Source: an uncultured Clostridia bacterium (GTDB lineage: Bacteria; Bacillota; Clostridia; Oscillospirales; Ruminococcaceae). From it: a DNA stretch of 17,955 nucleotides. The translations under genes and the position numbers were made by a program. Shown one piece after another: positions 5,868-14,447 of this stretch. The stretch is taken from contig CANQOJ010000027.1 of the NCBI GenBank assembly GCA_947625455.1, positions 1 to 17,955 of the forward strand, written 5' to 3'. Numbering within the stretch: the stretch's first letter is position 1; every line of letters starts with the position of its first letter. Under the pieces are notes generated by a model that searched no databases, was not told the origin of the DNA, and worked only from the letters and a program-made list of their open reading frames with translations.

Positions 5868-8800
5868 TTACATATCAAAAAGCGTAAACTGAGCGGACTG
5901 CTGGAAACCGTCAAATGCGCCCATTTCTTTAAGTTTTTCGATAATGGTTGAGTTTACGCCGCTTGCTGCCTGAATATCGTCAATGCAGGCGTTTTCGTCC
6001 TTGTCGATAGCCTCGCGGAGTTTTATTGCCGCGCCTTCTCCGCAGCCCGGCACCGCAAGAAACGGCATTCGTAGTTTCCCGTCCTCAATTGAATAAGTAA
6101 TAGCGTTCGATTTCCTTGCGTCCACGGGCAAAACCTCTATTCCCCTCGAAAGCATTTCAAGCACCAGCATAAGCGCGTCAAAGGTATCTTCTTCCTTTGC
6201 TGACGGCTTAGGAATGCTCTTTATCTGCTGAAGTCTTTGCTTTACGGCGTCTTTGCCGTTCATGATTGTATCAAGTTCGAGATTGTTCGTATGCTTTGTA
6301 AGCGTAGCCGCGTAAAACTCAACGGGCTTATGAAGCTTGAACCACCCAAGCTTTACCGCCGCCGTTACATATGCCGCCGCATGTGCCTTGGGGAACATAT
6401 ACTTGATTTTCTTACAGCTTTCGACATACCATTCCGGTACGTTATTGTCCTCAAAAGCCTTGTAGATAGCGTCGTCAAATTTGCTCTGTGCTTTTCCTTT
6501 TCTTGTTAATTCCATGATGTTGAACGCCATTGACGGCTCAACGCCCTTGTGCATAAGATAAGTCATTATGCTGTCGCGCGTTCCTATTACGTCGGATATG
6601 GTGCAGGTGCCGTTTTTAATCAAATCCTGCGCGTTTCCGAGCCATACGTCGGTACCGTGTGAAAGTCCGGAAATCTGCAGCAAATCCGAGAAATTCTTCG
6701 GCTGTGCGTCCTGAAGCATCTGCATAGCAAAGTTTGTGCCAAATTCGGGTATGCCGAGCGTTCCGCAGCTTACGCCTATATCGTCGTTAAGCCCTAGCGG
6801 TTCTGTCGATACGAACAGCTTGTACACTTCGGGATCGGACGTAGGAACATTGACGATTTTTTCGCCCGTCATATCTTCAAGATGTTTATAAAGCGTAGGC
6901 ACATCGTGTCCGAGTTCGTCAAGCTTCAAAATCGTGTCATGAAGCGCATGGAAGTCGAAGTGCGTTGTTATCATATCGCTTTCGGTCTTATCTGCGGGGT
7001 GCTGAACGGGAGTGAAATCGTAAACTTCATGGTCATTAGGTACGACAACCATTCCGCCGGGGTGCTGGGAAGTTGTTCTCTTAACGCCCGTACACCCGAC
7101 AGCAAGGCGCTCGATTTCCGCATCATTAAGGCTTAGCCCTTGTTCTTCAGCATATTTCTTAACAAATCCGTACGCTGTCTTATCCTGAACGGCGGAGATA
7201 GTTCCCGCTTTGAATACATGGTCTTTGCCGAACAATTCTTCGGTGTATCTGTGAACCTTTGCCTGCACTTCACCCGAAAAATTAAGGTCAATATCGGGCG
7301 CTTTGTCGCCTTTAAAGCCCAGGAATGTTTCAAACGGAATATCATGACCGTCGCGTATCATATCAATATCGCAGACGGGGCATTTTTTCGGCGGCAAATC
7401 AAATCCCGAACCGACAGAACCGTCCGTAATGAACTCCGAATGACGGCATTTCGGACAGCGGTAATGCGGAGCGAGAGGATTGACTTCCGAAATTCCCGCC
7501 ATTATCGCAACAAACGAAGAGCCTACCGAACCTCTTGAACCTACAAGATACCCGTTATCCTCCGAGTATTTGACAAGTTTTTGCGCTATCATATAAAGCA
7601 CCGAAAATCCGTACTTTATAATTGAATCAAGCTCGCGTTTAAGGCGGTTTTCAACGATTTCGGGAAGTTCCTTTCCGTCCTCTTTATACCATGCGTTTGC
7701 CCTGCCCCAGCACAAATCCTGCAATTCCTGCTCTGCGCCCTCGATAGACGGAGTATATGTCCCCTTAGGAATAGGTCTTATATCGTCATCTATCATATCC
7801 GCTATTTTATTCGTGTTTGTTACAACAACTTCAAACGCCTTTTCCGTACCCAGATATTCAAATTCCTTAAGCATTTCGTCAGTCGTTCTGAAATACAAAT
7901 CTGCTTGATTTTCAGCGTCTGTGTAGCCATAACCTGCCTGAAGTATCTTGCGGAAAATTCCGTCCTCCTTGTCCTTGAAATGAACGTCGCAGGTAGCAAC
8001 GCAGGGTTTTCCGTGTTTTTCAGCAAGGTCAACAATCCTCTTGTTGAATGCCTTTAACTCTTCGTCATCATTCGCCTTGCCCGTGCGGATAAGAAATCTG
8101 TTGTTGGTGATAGGCTGAATTTCATAATAATCATAAACCGAGGCAATTTTCTCGATATCTTCTTCGGGCTTGTTTTCGAGAATTGCCCTGAAAAGTTCTC
8201 CCGCCTCGCACGCAGAGCCTACGATAAGTCCCTCGCGGTATTTCTGCAGTACCGACAGGGGTATTCTCGGCTTTTTGTAGAAATAATCAAGGTTTGAAAA
8301 TGAAACAAGCTTGTACAGATTTTTAAGACCGACTTTGTTTTTTACAAGAATTATCATGTGATAAGCGGGAAGTTTTTTAGCGTCAGGATGCGGGAAAATC
8401 TTGTTGAAATCGCCGAGATTTTCGAGTTTGCCGATTTTCTCCGTGTCCGACATAAGGCGCAGGAATATCTGCGAAAGCATTTTTGCGTCGTCAACCGCGC
8501 GGTGATGATTGAAATCGCCGAGTTTGTATTCCTTGGCTACATCATCAAGCTTGTAATGTTTGAGTTTAGGCAATACCGCTTTGCAAATGGGGATTGTATC
8601 AATATAGCTGAAATTATATTCAACGCCGTGTCTTTTCGCCGCTTCTTTTATGAACGAAGTATCAAATCCGGCATTATGCGCGACAAGAACGCAGCTGCCC
8701 GCAAATTTCATAAACGCTTTCAATGCTTCAATTTCGGACGGTGCGTTTTCAACCATTGCGTCGTTTATTCCCGTAAGTTCGGTAATTTTCGCGGGAATTG

Positions 8801-10208
8801 ATATTTCGGGATTTACAAACGTCTGAAATTCTTCCGTTACCTCGCGGTTTTTAAGCTTAACCGCTCCGATTTCGGTTATTCTGTCTTTATCATGCCAAAG
8901 CCCTGTGGTTTCAATATCAAACACAACTATCTCATCATTTACGGAATAGTCGTTTAAACCTCTTACAAGCTCCTCCCCGTCGTTCACGAAATACGCTTCT
9001 ACGCCGTATATCATCTTCATTGACGAGCCGTTTTTCCTTAGCGCTTCAATGGTGTTCATAGCTTCAGGGTAGCTTTGAAGATTGCCGTGGTCTGTGATTG
9101 CAACGGCGGGGTGTCCCCATTCGTTTGCCTGCTTTATAAGGTCCTCAGCTGACGTCACCGCGTCCATATCGGACATCTTTGTATGCATATGCAGTTCAAC
9201 GCGCTTTTGCTCGGCATTGTCCGTCCTGCGCTGTAATTTAACGCTTGCTATACTGCTTGGGCGGAAATTTACCTTATGTGTAAAGCTGTCCTGCTCGAAT
9301 TTTCCAGTTGCTATTATCGTTTTTCCGACCGAAAGTTCAGATTTTGCAATATCGCTGTTTTCATTCTTGGTTAAGATTTTCAATATCGCAGAGGACGTTT
9401 TGTCGGAAAAATACACGGAATAAATAAACGTTTTCCCGTCGCGCGAAGTTTTTTCGTCTGCAACCTTGAAAATCGTTCCCCATAGCGTAGTTTCATCAGC
9501 TTCCGAAAATTCCTCGGACATTTTTTCGGGATTTGCGAAATTATCTCTGCCGTAAAACAGCTTTGCACTGCTTGAAAAGCTTTCATGCGTAAAATTTAGC
9601 TCAATGTCCTCGGGTTCTTTCAAAAAGTCGGTTTTTTTAGAATAACCCTTTTTAAAGCCGTTTTTCTCCTGATGCGTTTCTTCAAACGGCTGAATGGATA
9701 TTTGCTCGGCGGGTAAGCTGTATTCCTGCTTTATATATTCGTCAACATCAAGGTCGTTGTCTGACGTTACGACTACCTTTATCTGCTTTCCGAAAAAACC
9801 GCGGACATAGTTCTGGATTTTGCCCTCAATGCCAAGCCCCATAAGAACCTTTTTCCCGCCGTTTTTAAGCGTGATTTCAAATGTCGTGCCGTCGTCGTTT
9901 ATTTCCGCGCCGTCCAGATATCCGTTTACAGCGGCGTTTTTCCTTTTGATATATTCGATTATTTCATATATGTAGTCTACTGTAAACAAACTCTCGTGAT
10001 ATTTCGGAAAAACAGTCACGTCTGCTTTTATTGCCTCGGAAATAATTTCGGACGCTGACAAAAGTTCAGACATAGGCACAAGGCTGTCAAGCGACAGATT
10101 TATCTTTAAGTCGGTTTTTTCCTTATTGCACACTATTTCAAGAACTGTGCCTCCGCCGATATTTTCGGGCAGACTTATGTTTTCTATCAATTCACAAAGC
10201 TTTGTCAT
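5868..10208 (-). CDS. polC: PolC, Gram-positive type DNA polymerase III alpha subunit with proofreading exonuclease
   Basis: PolC is the main replicative DNA polymerase of low-GC Gram-positive bacteria, acting at the fork with the beta clamp. The 1446 residues match the usual 1430-1450. In order there are an N-terminal domain (1 to about 230), an OB fold (about 236-324), and a PHP domain starting at HMHTKMSDMD (about 338) and continuing at ITDHGN. The DEDDh exonuclease is inserted in the PHP domain (about 425-590: DIETTG, HNAGFD, HHRAVDDA); the PHP domain resumes after it (CVATCDVHF, about 735). The palm follows with GSRGSVGSS near 888, a zinc site (CPKC near 918 and CPVC near 944) and the aspartates of PDIDLNFSG near 972. 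No intein, frameshift or missing motif is seen. The ATG follows AAAGGAAG, 12 bases after the ispG stop. It is the last gene of the hom-polC unit. Confidence 0.99.
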   Translation of the reverse strand: MTKLCELIENISLPENIGGGTVLEIVCNKEKTDLKINLSLDSLVPMSELLSASEIISEAIKADVTVFPKYHESLFTVDYIYEIIEYIKRKNAAVNGYLDGAEINDDGTTFEITLKNGGKKVLMGLGIEGKIQNYVRGFFGKQIKVVVTSDNDLDVDEYIKQEYSLPAEQISIQPFEETHQEKNGFKKGYSKKTDFLKEPEDIELNFTHESFSSSAKLFYGRDNFANPEKMSEEFSEADETTLWGTIFKVADEKTSRDGKTFIYSVYFSDKTSSAILKILTKNENSDIAKSELSVGKTIIATGKFEQDSFTHKVNFRPSSIASVKLQRRTDNAEQKRVELHMHTKMSDMDAVTSAEDLIKQANEWGHPAVAITDHGNLQSYPEAMNTIEALRKNGSSMKMIYGVEAYFVNDGEELVRGLNDYSVNDEIVVFDIETTGLWHDKDRITEIGAVKLKNREVTEEFQTFVNPEISIPAKITELTGINDAMVENAPSEIEALKAFMKFAGSCVLVAHNAGFDTSFIKEAAKRHGVEYNFSYIDTIPICKAVLPKLKHYKLDDVAKEYKLGDFNHHRAVDDAKMLSQIFLRLMSDTEKIGKLENLGDFNKIFPHPDAKKLPAYHMIILVKNKVGLKNLYKLVSFSNLDYFYKKPRIPLSVLQKYREGLIVGSACEAGELFRAILENKPEEDIEKIASVYDYYEIQPITNNRFLIRTGKANDDEELKAFNKRIVDLAEKHGKPCVATCDVHFKDKEDGIFRKILQAGYGYTDAENQADLYFRTTDEMLKEFEYLGTEKAFEVVVTNTNKIADMIDDDIRPIPKGTYTPSIEGAEQELQDLCWGRANAWYKEDGKELPEIVENRLKRELDSIIKYGFSVLYMIAQKLVKYSEDNGYLVGSRGSVGSSFVAIMAGISEVNPLAPHYRCPKCRHSEFITDGSVGSGFDLPPKKCPVCDIDMIRDGHDIPFETFLGFKGDKAPDIDLNFSGEVQAKVHRYTEELFGKDHVFKAGTISAVQDKTAYGFVKKYAEEQGLSLNDAEIERLAVGCTGVKRTTSQHPGGMVVVPNDHEVYDFTPVQHPADKTESDMITTHFDFHALHDTILKLDELGHDVPTLYKHLEDMTGEKIVNVPTSDPEVYKLFVSTEPLGLNDDIGVSCGTLGIPEFGTNFAMQMLQDAQPKNFSDLLQISGLSHGTDVWLGNAQDLIKNGTCTISDVIGTRDSIMTYLMHKGVEPSMAFNIMELTRKGKAQSKFDDAIYKAFEDNNVPEWYVESCKKIKYMFPKAHAAAYVTAAVKLGWFKLHKPVEFYAATLTKHTNNLELDTIMNGKDAVKQRLQQIKSIPKPSAKEEDTFDALMLVLEMLSRGIEVLPVDARKSNAITYSIEDGKLRMPFLAVPGCGEGAAIKLREAIDKDENACIDDIQAASGVNSTIIEKLKEMGAFDGFQQSAQFTLFDM

Positions 10209-10220
10209 ATTTATCTTCCT

Positions 10221-11249
10221 TTACAGTTTTTCAATTTCCTTTTTTAACTCTTCCAACAGCTTGTCCTCAGGGACTTTGCGGATAATCTCGCCTTTTCTGA
10301 ATATCAAACCCTCGCCGTTTCCTCCCGCAATCCCTACGTCAGCTTCTCTTGCTTCTCCCGGACCGTTTACCTCGCACCCCATAACCGCTACCTTTATCGG
10401 CTTTTCAACTGTCCTTAACATTTCCTCAACTTTGTCCGCAAGCGAAATCAGGTCAATTTTCGTTCTTCCGCATGTAGGGCAGGAAACAATCTCCGCTCCC
10501 TCTCCAAATCCGCAGGCTTTCAGAATGTCCTTTCCCGCATATACCTCTTTTATCGGATCAGCCGTAAGCGATACGCGGATTGTCGCGCCTATTCCGTCGC
10601 ACAACAGCGAACCTATACCTATTGCAGATTTTATAATCCCCATTCGCTGAGTGCCTGCCTCGGTAACTCCCAGATGAAGCGGGTAATCCGTTTTCTGCGC
10701 AAGCAGTCTGTATGCGTTTATCATAAGCTTAACGTCCGACGATTTAATGCTTACCACTATATCGTCAAAGTCGAACTTATTCAGCAGTTCAATATGATGC
10801 AGTGCGCTTTCAACAAGCGCTTCAGCTGTCGGACTGCCGTATTTTTTGAGCAGTTCCTTTTCGAGTGAGCCGGAATTTACCCCTATCCTTATAGGAATAT
10901 TCTTCGCTCTGCAAGCGTCCGCAACTGCTTTCACATTATCGTCAGAGCCGATATTTCCGGGATTTATGCGTATTTTGTCAACGCCTGCGTCAATACAGGC
11001 TAAAGCTATTTTATAATCAAAATGAATATCCGCGACAATAGGCACGGAAACCGCGTTTTTAAGCGCAGATATAAGCCTTGCATTCTCAATTTTTGGCACA
11101 GCTGCGCGGATTATCTCACAACCCGCTTTTTCAAGCTCAACAGCCTGTTTTACGCTGTTTTCAATATCGTCCGCGGGAATGTTCAGCATTGACTGAACAT
11201 ATATCTTCCCGTTTCCAAAGGTTAAATTGCCGACCTTTACTTTCTTCAA
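10221..11249 (-). CDS. ispG: IspG (GcpE), 4-hydroxy-3-methylbut-2-enyl diphosphate synthase
   Basis: IspG is the [4Fe-4S] enzyme that reductively opens MEcPP to HMBPP, the penultimate step of the MEP pathway. The 342-residue bacterial-type protein has a TIM barrel followed by a cluster-binding domain. The cluster ligands are Cys257 and Cys260 (CPTCGRT), Cys292 (MGCEVNGPGE) and Glu299. Barrel blocks VADIHFDY (72-79), KIRINPGN (92-99) and HLGVTEAGT (192-200) are intact. The usual QSMTNTxTxD opening reads QSMLNIPADD, a small divergence. The start is a TTG touching the rseP stop (TGATTG). GGGAGG lies 7 bases upstream and the N-terminus fits the family, so TTG is well supported and translation is probably coupled to rseP. 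It lies beside dxr, another MEP gene, and rseP, as in many Clostridia. Confidence 0.98.
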   Translation of the reverse strand: MKKVKVGNLTFGNGKIYVQSMLNIPADDIENSVKQAVELEKAGCEIIRAAVPKIENARLISALKNAVSVPIVADIHFDYKIALACIDAGVDKIRINPGNIGSDDNVKAVADACRAKNIPIRIGVNSGSLEKELLKKYGSPTAEALVESALHHIELLNKFDFDDIVVSIKSSDVKLMINAYRLLAQKTDYPLHLGVTEAGTQRMGIIKSAIGIGSLLCDGIGATIRVSLTADPIKEVYAGKDILKACGFGEGAEIVSCPTCGRTKIDLISLADKVEEMLRTVEKPIKVAVMGCEVNGPGEAREADVGIAGGNGEGLIFRKGEIIRKVPEDKLLEELKKEIEKL

Positions 11250-12332
11250 TCAGACGCCTCCCACAAATAGTTTAGAAATATCGTTGAATGTTACCACAAT
11301 CATCAGCAACGCCAGCACCGCAAATCCCACGAAATGAACCATGCCCTCTATCTGCGGTTTTACGGGTTTTCTGATTATAAGTTCTATCAAAAGGAAAATA
11401 AACCGCGAGCCGTCAAGTGCGGGAATGGGGATAAGGTTAAATATGCCGATATTTATTGAAATAAGCGACAAAATGCTCAAAAGGTCGGTGATGCTGAACT
11501 GCGGATTTGAAACGGTTTCGGTTATAACAGAGCCAACTCCGATAGGCCCCGAAAGGTCGTTTATTCCGTATTTTCCCGTAAGCATATCAAACAGCGTGAG
11601 AATGATTATCCTTGCGGTTGACAGGCTTTCCTTAAATCCCGACGAAATGACGTTTGTAAAGCTCTTTTCAAGACCGTAAACATAGAAATCGAAATAAACT
11701 CCGTTTGAACCGTCCTCGTATGTTGTTGTCATAAACTCAACGTCTTTTAAAGTCATCTTCTCGCCGTTTCTTAATACGACAAAATCGTAGATAAGGTTTC
11801 CGTCAGCGTTTTTCCTATTGCTGCTCTGAAGTTTATAGGATATGTCTGATGTTGAATATATAGGCAGTCCGTCTATGCTCAAAATCTCGTCGTTTATCAT
11901 AAGAGAACTGTTGCTGACGCTTTGTTCGCGAAACTGCGCGATAGTTGTCGTGGCTATTCCCTCCGCTAAGCACAGAGAAATTACCACTGCTATAAATCCC
12001 AGAATGAGGTTCATAAGCGGTCCTGCTAAAATTACTATCATTCTCTGCCAGACGGGTTTTCTGTTGAATGCGCGGGGATTTTTAACTTCGGAAATTTCCG
12101 CGGTTTCATCTTCTATATCTTCATCAAATGAGCAAAATCCCCCCACAGGAAGCAGGCGTACAACATACTCTGTTTCCTTGCCTTTTTTTCGGAATAAAGC
12201 AGGTCCCATGCCCAGAGCAAATTCCTTTACATATATCCCGCAGGCTTTTGCGGCGATGAAATGACCAAATTCATGAAGCAAAATAATTACGCAGAATACC
12301 AGAACTGTTATAATGATTGAAACAAAAGTCAT
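11250..12332 (-). CDS. rseP: RseP/RasP-type intramembrane zinc metalloprotease (site-2 protease, M50)
   Basis: This is a membrane-embedded M50 protease. Family members cut anti-sigma factors and remnant signal peptides within the membrane. The 360-residue protein starts with a transmembrane helix carrying the zinc motif HEFGH (20-24). Further helices lie near 97-122, 285-305 and 333-350, with a PDZ-like region at about 130-215. The third metal ligand is in NLIPIPALDG (299-308, Asp307). A loop after the first helix has an acidic stretch (about 70-82). The start codon overlaps the dxr stop (ATGA, 12329-12332), and the stop abuts the ispG TTG. Its place between two MEP genes is conserved in Firmicutes, so it does not by itself indicate a role in isoprenoid synthesis. 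The substrate is not visible here. Confidence 0.97.
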   Translation of the reverse strand: MTFVSIIITVLVFCVIILLHEFGHFIAAKACGIYVKEFALGMGPALFRKKGKETEYVVRLLPVGGFCSFDEDIEDETAEISEVKNPRAFNRKPVWQRMIVILAGPLMNLILGFIAVVISLCLAEGIATTTIAQFREQSVSNSSLMINDEILSIDGLPIYSTSDISYKLQSSNRKNADGNLIYDFVVLRNGEKMTLKDVEFMTTTYEDGSNGVYFDFYVYGLEKSFTNVISSGFKESLSTARIIILTLFDMLTGKYGINDLSGPIGVGSVITETVSNPQFSITDLLSILSLISINIGIFNLIPIPALDGSRFIFLLIELIIRKPVKPQIEGMVHFVGFAVLALLMIVVTFNDISKLFVGGV

Positions 12333-13477
12333 ATTTTCCCCTTTTCGAGCATTGAATAAACATATTCTTCAGCCGCCTGTTTTGTACTTAAAAGTTCATC
12401 AAGCGACGGTTCTTTTATAAATTTAACTTCCGAAAGCGCAGAACTTACCGCTTCGCTTATGTCAAGAAAGCTTATTTTCCCGTCAAGAAACAGCTTTACT
12501 GCGGCTTCGTTGGCGCAGTTTATAATACACGGCGCGTTGCCGCCCATTTCAACTGCCTTTTTAGCAGATTTTAAACAACTGAACGTTTCCTCGTCGGGCT
12601 TTTCAAATGTAAGCGTACCCACTTCCGTAAGCGAAAGTTTTTTCGCGGGGCAAGCCATTCTCTTAGGATAAGTAAGCGCAAGCTGTATCGGAATGCGCAT
12701 ATCAGCCGTTCCAAGCTGCGCTATTACAGCGCCGTCCTCAAATTCCACAGCGGAATGAACCACGCTCTGCCTGTGAATTACAATCTCAACCTGCCATGGG
12801 TTTATCTCAAAATACCTTACCGCCTCTATAAGCTCAAGACCTTTATTCATCATGGTTGCGCTGTCGACCGTTATCTTCGCGCCCATTTTCCAGTTTGGGT
12901 GATTAAGCGCCTGCGCTGTCGTAACATTTTCAAGTTCGCTTCGGCTTTTACCGTAAAACGGTCCGCCCGACGCTGTGAGGATAATTTTCGAGAGTTTATT
13001 ATCGCCCGCGCCCATAAGGCACTGGAATATTGCGGAATGTTCGCTGTCGATAAGGTACAGGCTTGTTTTGCTGTCTTTGAGCGTTTTCATGACAAGTTCG
13101 CCGCCCGCAACAAGAGTTTCCTTATTTGCCAAGGCAACGCTGTTTTTGGCTTTCAATGCTTCAAGCGTCGGCAAAAGCCCCGCAAATCCCACTACGGAAT
13201 TTACAACCCTGTCGCATTTCATCACGGCAAGTTCGCAGACTGACTGTTCTCCGCAAAGTATTTTCACATTTGTATCCGAAAGCCTTGTTTTAATATCGCT
13301 GTAATATTTTTCGTCAGAAACCGCGATATATTCGGGCAAAAACTCCCTTGCCTGCTTTTCGAGCAGCTCGACACTGCAGTTTGCGGACAAAGCTTTCACT
13401 CTTATATTATGCATACGGCATACGTCTAATGTCTGTGTGCCTATTGAACCTGTCGAACCAAGCAAAACTATTTCCAT
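12329..13477 (-). CDS. dxr: Dxr, 1-deoxy-D-xylulose 5-phosphate reductoisomerase
   Basis: Dxr makes MEP from DXP with NADPH and a divalent metal, the committed step of the MEP pathway. The 382-residue protein starts with the NADPH loop GSTGSIG (7-13). Metal and substrate residues are Asp144 and Glu146 (IDSEHSAIFQ), Glu215 (NKGLELIEA), His193 (LNHPNWKMG) and His235 (IHRQSVVHS). The frame is open for 57 more codons upstream, to 13648, but that part runs through the intergenic hairpin and overlaps cdsA. The ATG at 13475-13477, with GGAG 6 bases upstream, fits the family N-terminus (MEIVLLGSTG), so I chose it. It follows an unusual 88-base spacer after cdsA and overlaps rseP by 4 bases. Confidence 0.97.
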   Translation of the reverse strand: MEIVLLGSTGSIGTQTLDVCRMHNIRVKALSANCSVELLEKQAREFLPEYIAVSDEKYYSDIKTRLSDTNVKILCGEQSVCELAVMKCDRVVNSVVGFAGLLPTLEALKAKNSVALANKETLVAGGELVMKTLKDSKTSLYLIDSEHSAIFQCLMGAGDNKLSKIILTASGGPFYGKSRSELENVTTAQALNHPNWKMGAKITVDSATMMNKGLELIEAVRYFEINPWQVEIVIHRQSVVHSAVEFEDGAVIAQLGTADMRIPIQLALTYPKRMACPAKKLSLTEVGTLTFEKPDEETFSCLKSAKKAVEMGGNAPCIINCANEAAVKLFLDGKISFLDISEAVSSALSEVKFIKEPSLDELLSTKQAAEEYVYSMLEKGKI

Positions 13478-13487
13478 ATCAATCTCC

Positions 13488-13503
13488 AAACATACAAACA
13501 TAC
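13488..13503 (-). repeat. Perfect tandem 8-mer just upstream of the dxr ribosome binding site
   Basis: The plus strand reads AAACATAC twice without a gap (13488-13495 and 13496-13503); the transcribed strand reads GTATGTTT twice. The repeat sits directly before the dxr GGAG. It may be a simple slippage repeat or a binding site in the dxr leader. Length variation here would not change the dxr frame, because the repeat is upstream of the start. Confidence 0.7.
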
Positions 13504-13514
13504 AATTTGTACAC

Positions 13515-13553
13515 AAAAAACTTTGACAGGGAGAAAACCCCGTTTTCCCCCTG
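13515..13553 (-). terminator. Strong hairpin with trailing T-run between cdsA and dxr (terminator or attenuator)
   Basis: Twelve bases after the cdsA stop the minus strand folds into a 12-bp stem with a 3-base loop (arms 13527-13538 and 13542-13553). Its minus-strand arms are CAGGGGGAAAAC and GTTTTCTCCCTG. One pair is G·U on the minus-strand RNA but A·C on the plus strand, so the complete stem exists only in the transcript of these genes. A six-T run (13515-13520) follows, but six bases (TCAAAG) separate it from the stem, which is unlike a textbook terminator. It may reduce rather than stop transcription into dxr. I see no clear promoter between it and dxr. Confidence 0.55.
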
Positions 13554-13565
13554 AATAAGTTCTCA

Positions 13566-14396
13566 CTAAATAATAGGCGAGATAAAACTGAAAACAATAA
13601 ACATAATTGGAACGGTAAACAAAACGCTGTCAAACCTGTCAAGCACACCGCCGTGTCCGGGCATAAGGTTTCCGAAATCCTTTATTTCATACTGTCGTTT
13701 TATAACAGATGCTGTCAAATCGCCGAGGACGCCCGCGCCCGAACCGATTATCGAAACGGGAATAAGTATAGCGTAATTCATCGTCACCTTGTCTTGTATC
13801 AGCAGATTGAACACAAGACACTGTATCGTCACCACAACTCCGACCGTTACAAATCCGCCTATAAGTCCCTCAACCGTTTTCTTAGGGCTTATTTCGGGGC
13901 ATAGCTTGTGCTTTCCGAAAAATGTTCCCGCGAAATATGCTCCCCCATCGCCAAACCATGCGCTGAACAATATGAATACAATCATAAACACGCCGATTGA
14001 CTGGCTTTCATAAAAATAGCGTATCAGTATTATACAGCTTAATGAAATCGGGATAAAAAGCCCTGCGCCCCCGCACGCCGCCGCTTCAAGCAGTTTTATC
14101 GACTTATGGTTCATAAGCATTATAATCAGCAAAACCAGCACATACATAAAAAGCGCGGGCATTCTGTACGGAGCGAAAATATCCATACAAACCACAAACG
14201 GAATGATAGCCGAGCAAATTATGCAATACCACGACAAAAGCTTGTGTTTATTGCATTTTACGGCGTTTATAAGTTCGCAAGTACCCACAGCGGAGAAGAA
14301 AGCGATAACCGCCATATAAAGATAGCTGTTGTCGAAAATCAGAACACCTACGCCAACGATTATTCCTACAACAGCGGAAACAATTCTCGTAACCAT
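13566..14396 (-). CDS. cdsA: CdsA, phosphatidate cytidylyltransferase
   Basis: CdsA makes CDP-diacylglycerol from phosphatidic acid and CTP at the membrane, the activated precursor of phosphatidylglycerol and cardiolipin. The 276-residue product is polytopic, with about eight hydrophobic segments. It carries the family signature near its C-terminus: SVIKRQYEIKD (230-240) followed by PGHGGVLDRFD (246-256). The upstream conserved block GDGGAYFAG (149-157) and SPKKTVEG (170-177) is also present. A TTG start 11 codons further up (14429) is possible. I prefer the ATG at 14394-14396, because GAGAGG lies just before it and the resulting N-terminus MVTRIVSAVVG matches the family. The gap to the uppS stop is then 51 bases. 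A strong hairpin follows the stop codon. Confidence 0.96.
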   Translation of the reverse strand: MVTRIVSAVVGIIVGVGVLIFDNSYLYMAVIAFFSAVGTCELINAVKCNKHKLLSWYCIICSAIIPFVVCMDIFAPYRMPALFMYVLVLLIIMLMNHKSIKLLEAAACGGAGLFIPISLSCIILIRYFYESQSIGVFMIVFILFSAWFGDGGAYFAGTFFGKHKLCPEISPKKTVEGLIGGFVTVGVVVTIQCLVFNLLIQDKVTMNYAILIPVSIIGSGAGVLGDLTASVIKRQYEIKDFGNLMPGHGGVLDRFDSVLFTVPIMFIVFSFISPII

Positions 14397-14447
14397 AGAA
14401 AGCCTCTCGGATAAATTTACTATTGTCAAAAATGCCGATTATCAGCA

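Noticed and set aside
13478..13648. N-terminal extension of dxr by 57 codons.
   Set aside because: The extension would overlap the end of cdsA and run through the intergenic hairpin. The ATG at 13477 has a proper GGAG and gives the family N-terminus.
14397..14429. Upstream TTG start for cdsA.
   Set aside because: The ATG at 14396 has GAGAGG at good spacing and begins directly at the first membrane helix, as in the family. The TTG has no clear ribosome binding site.
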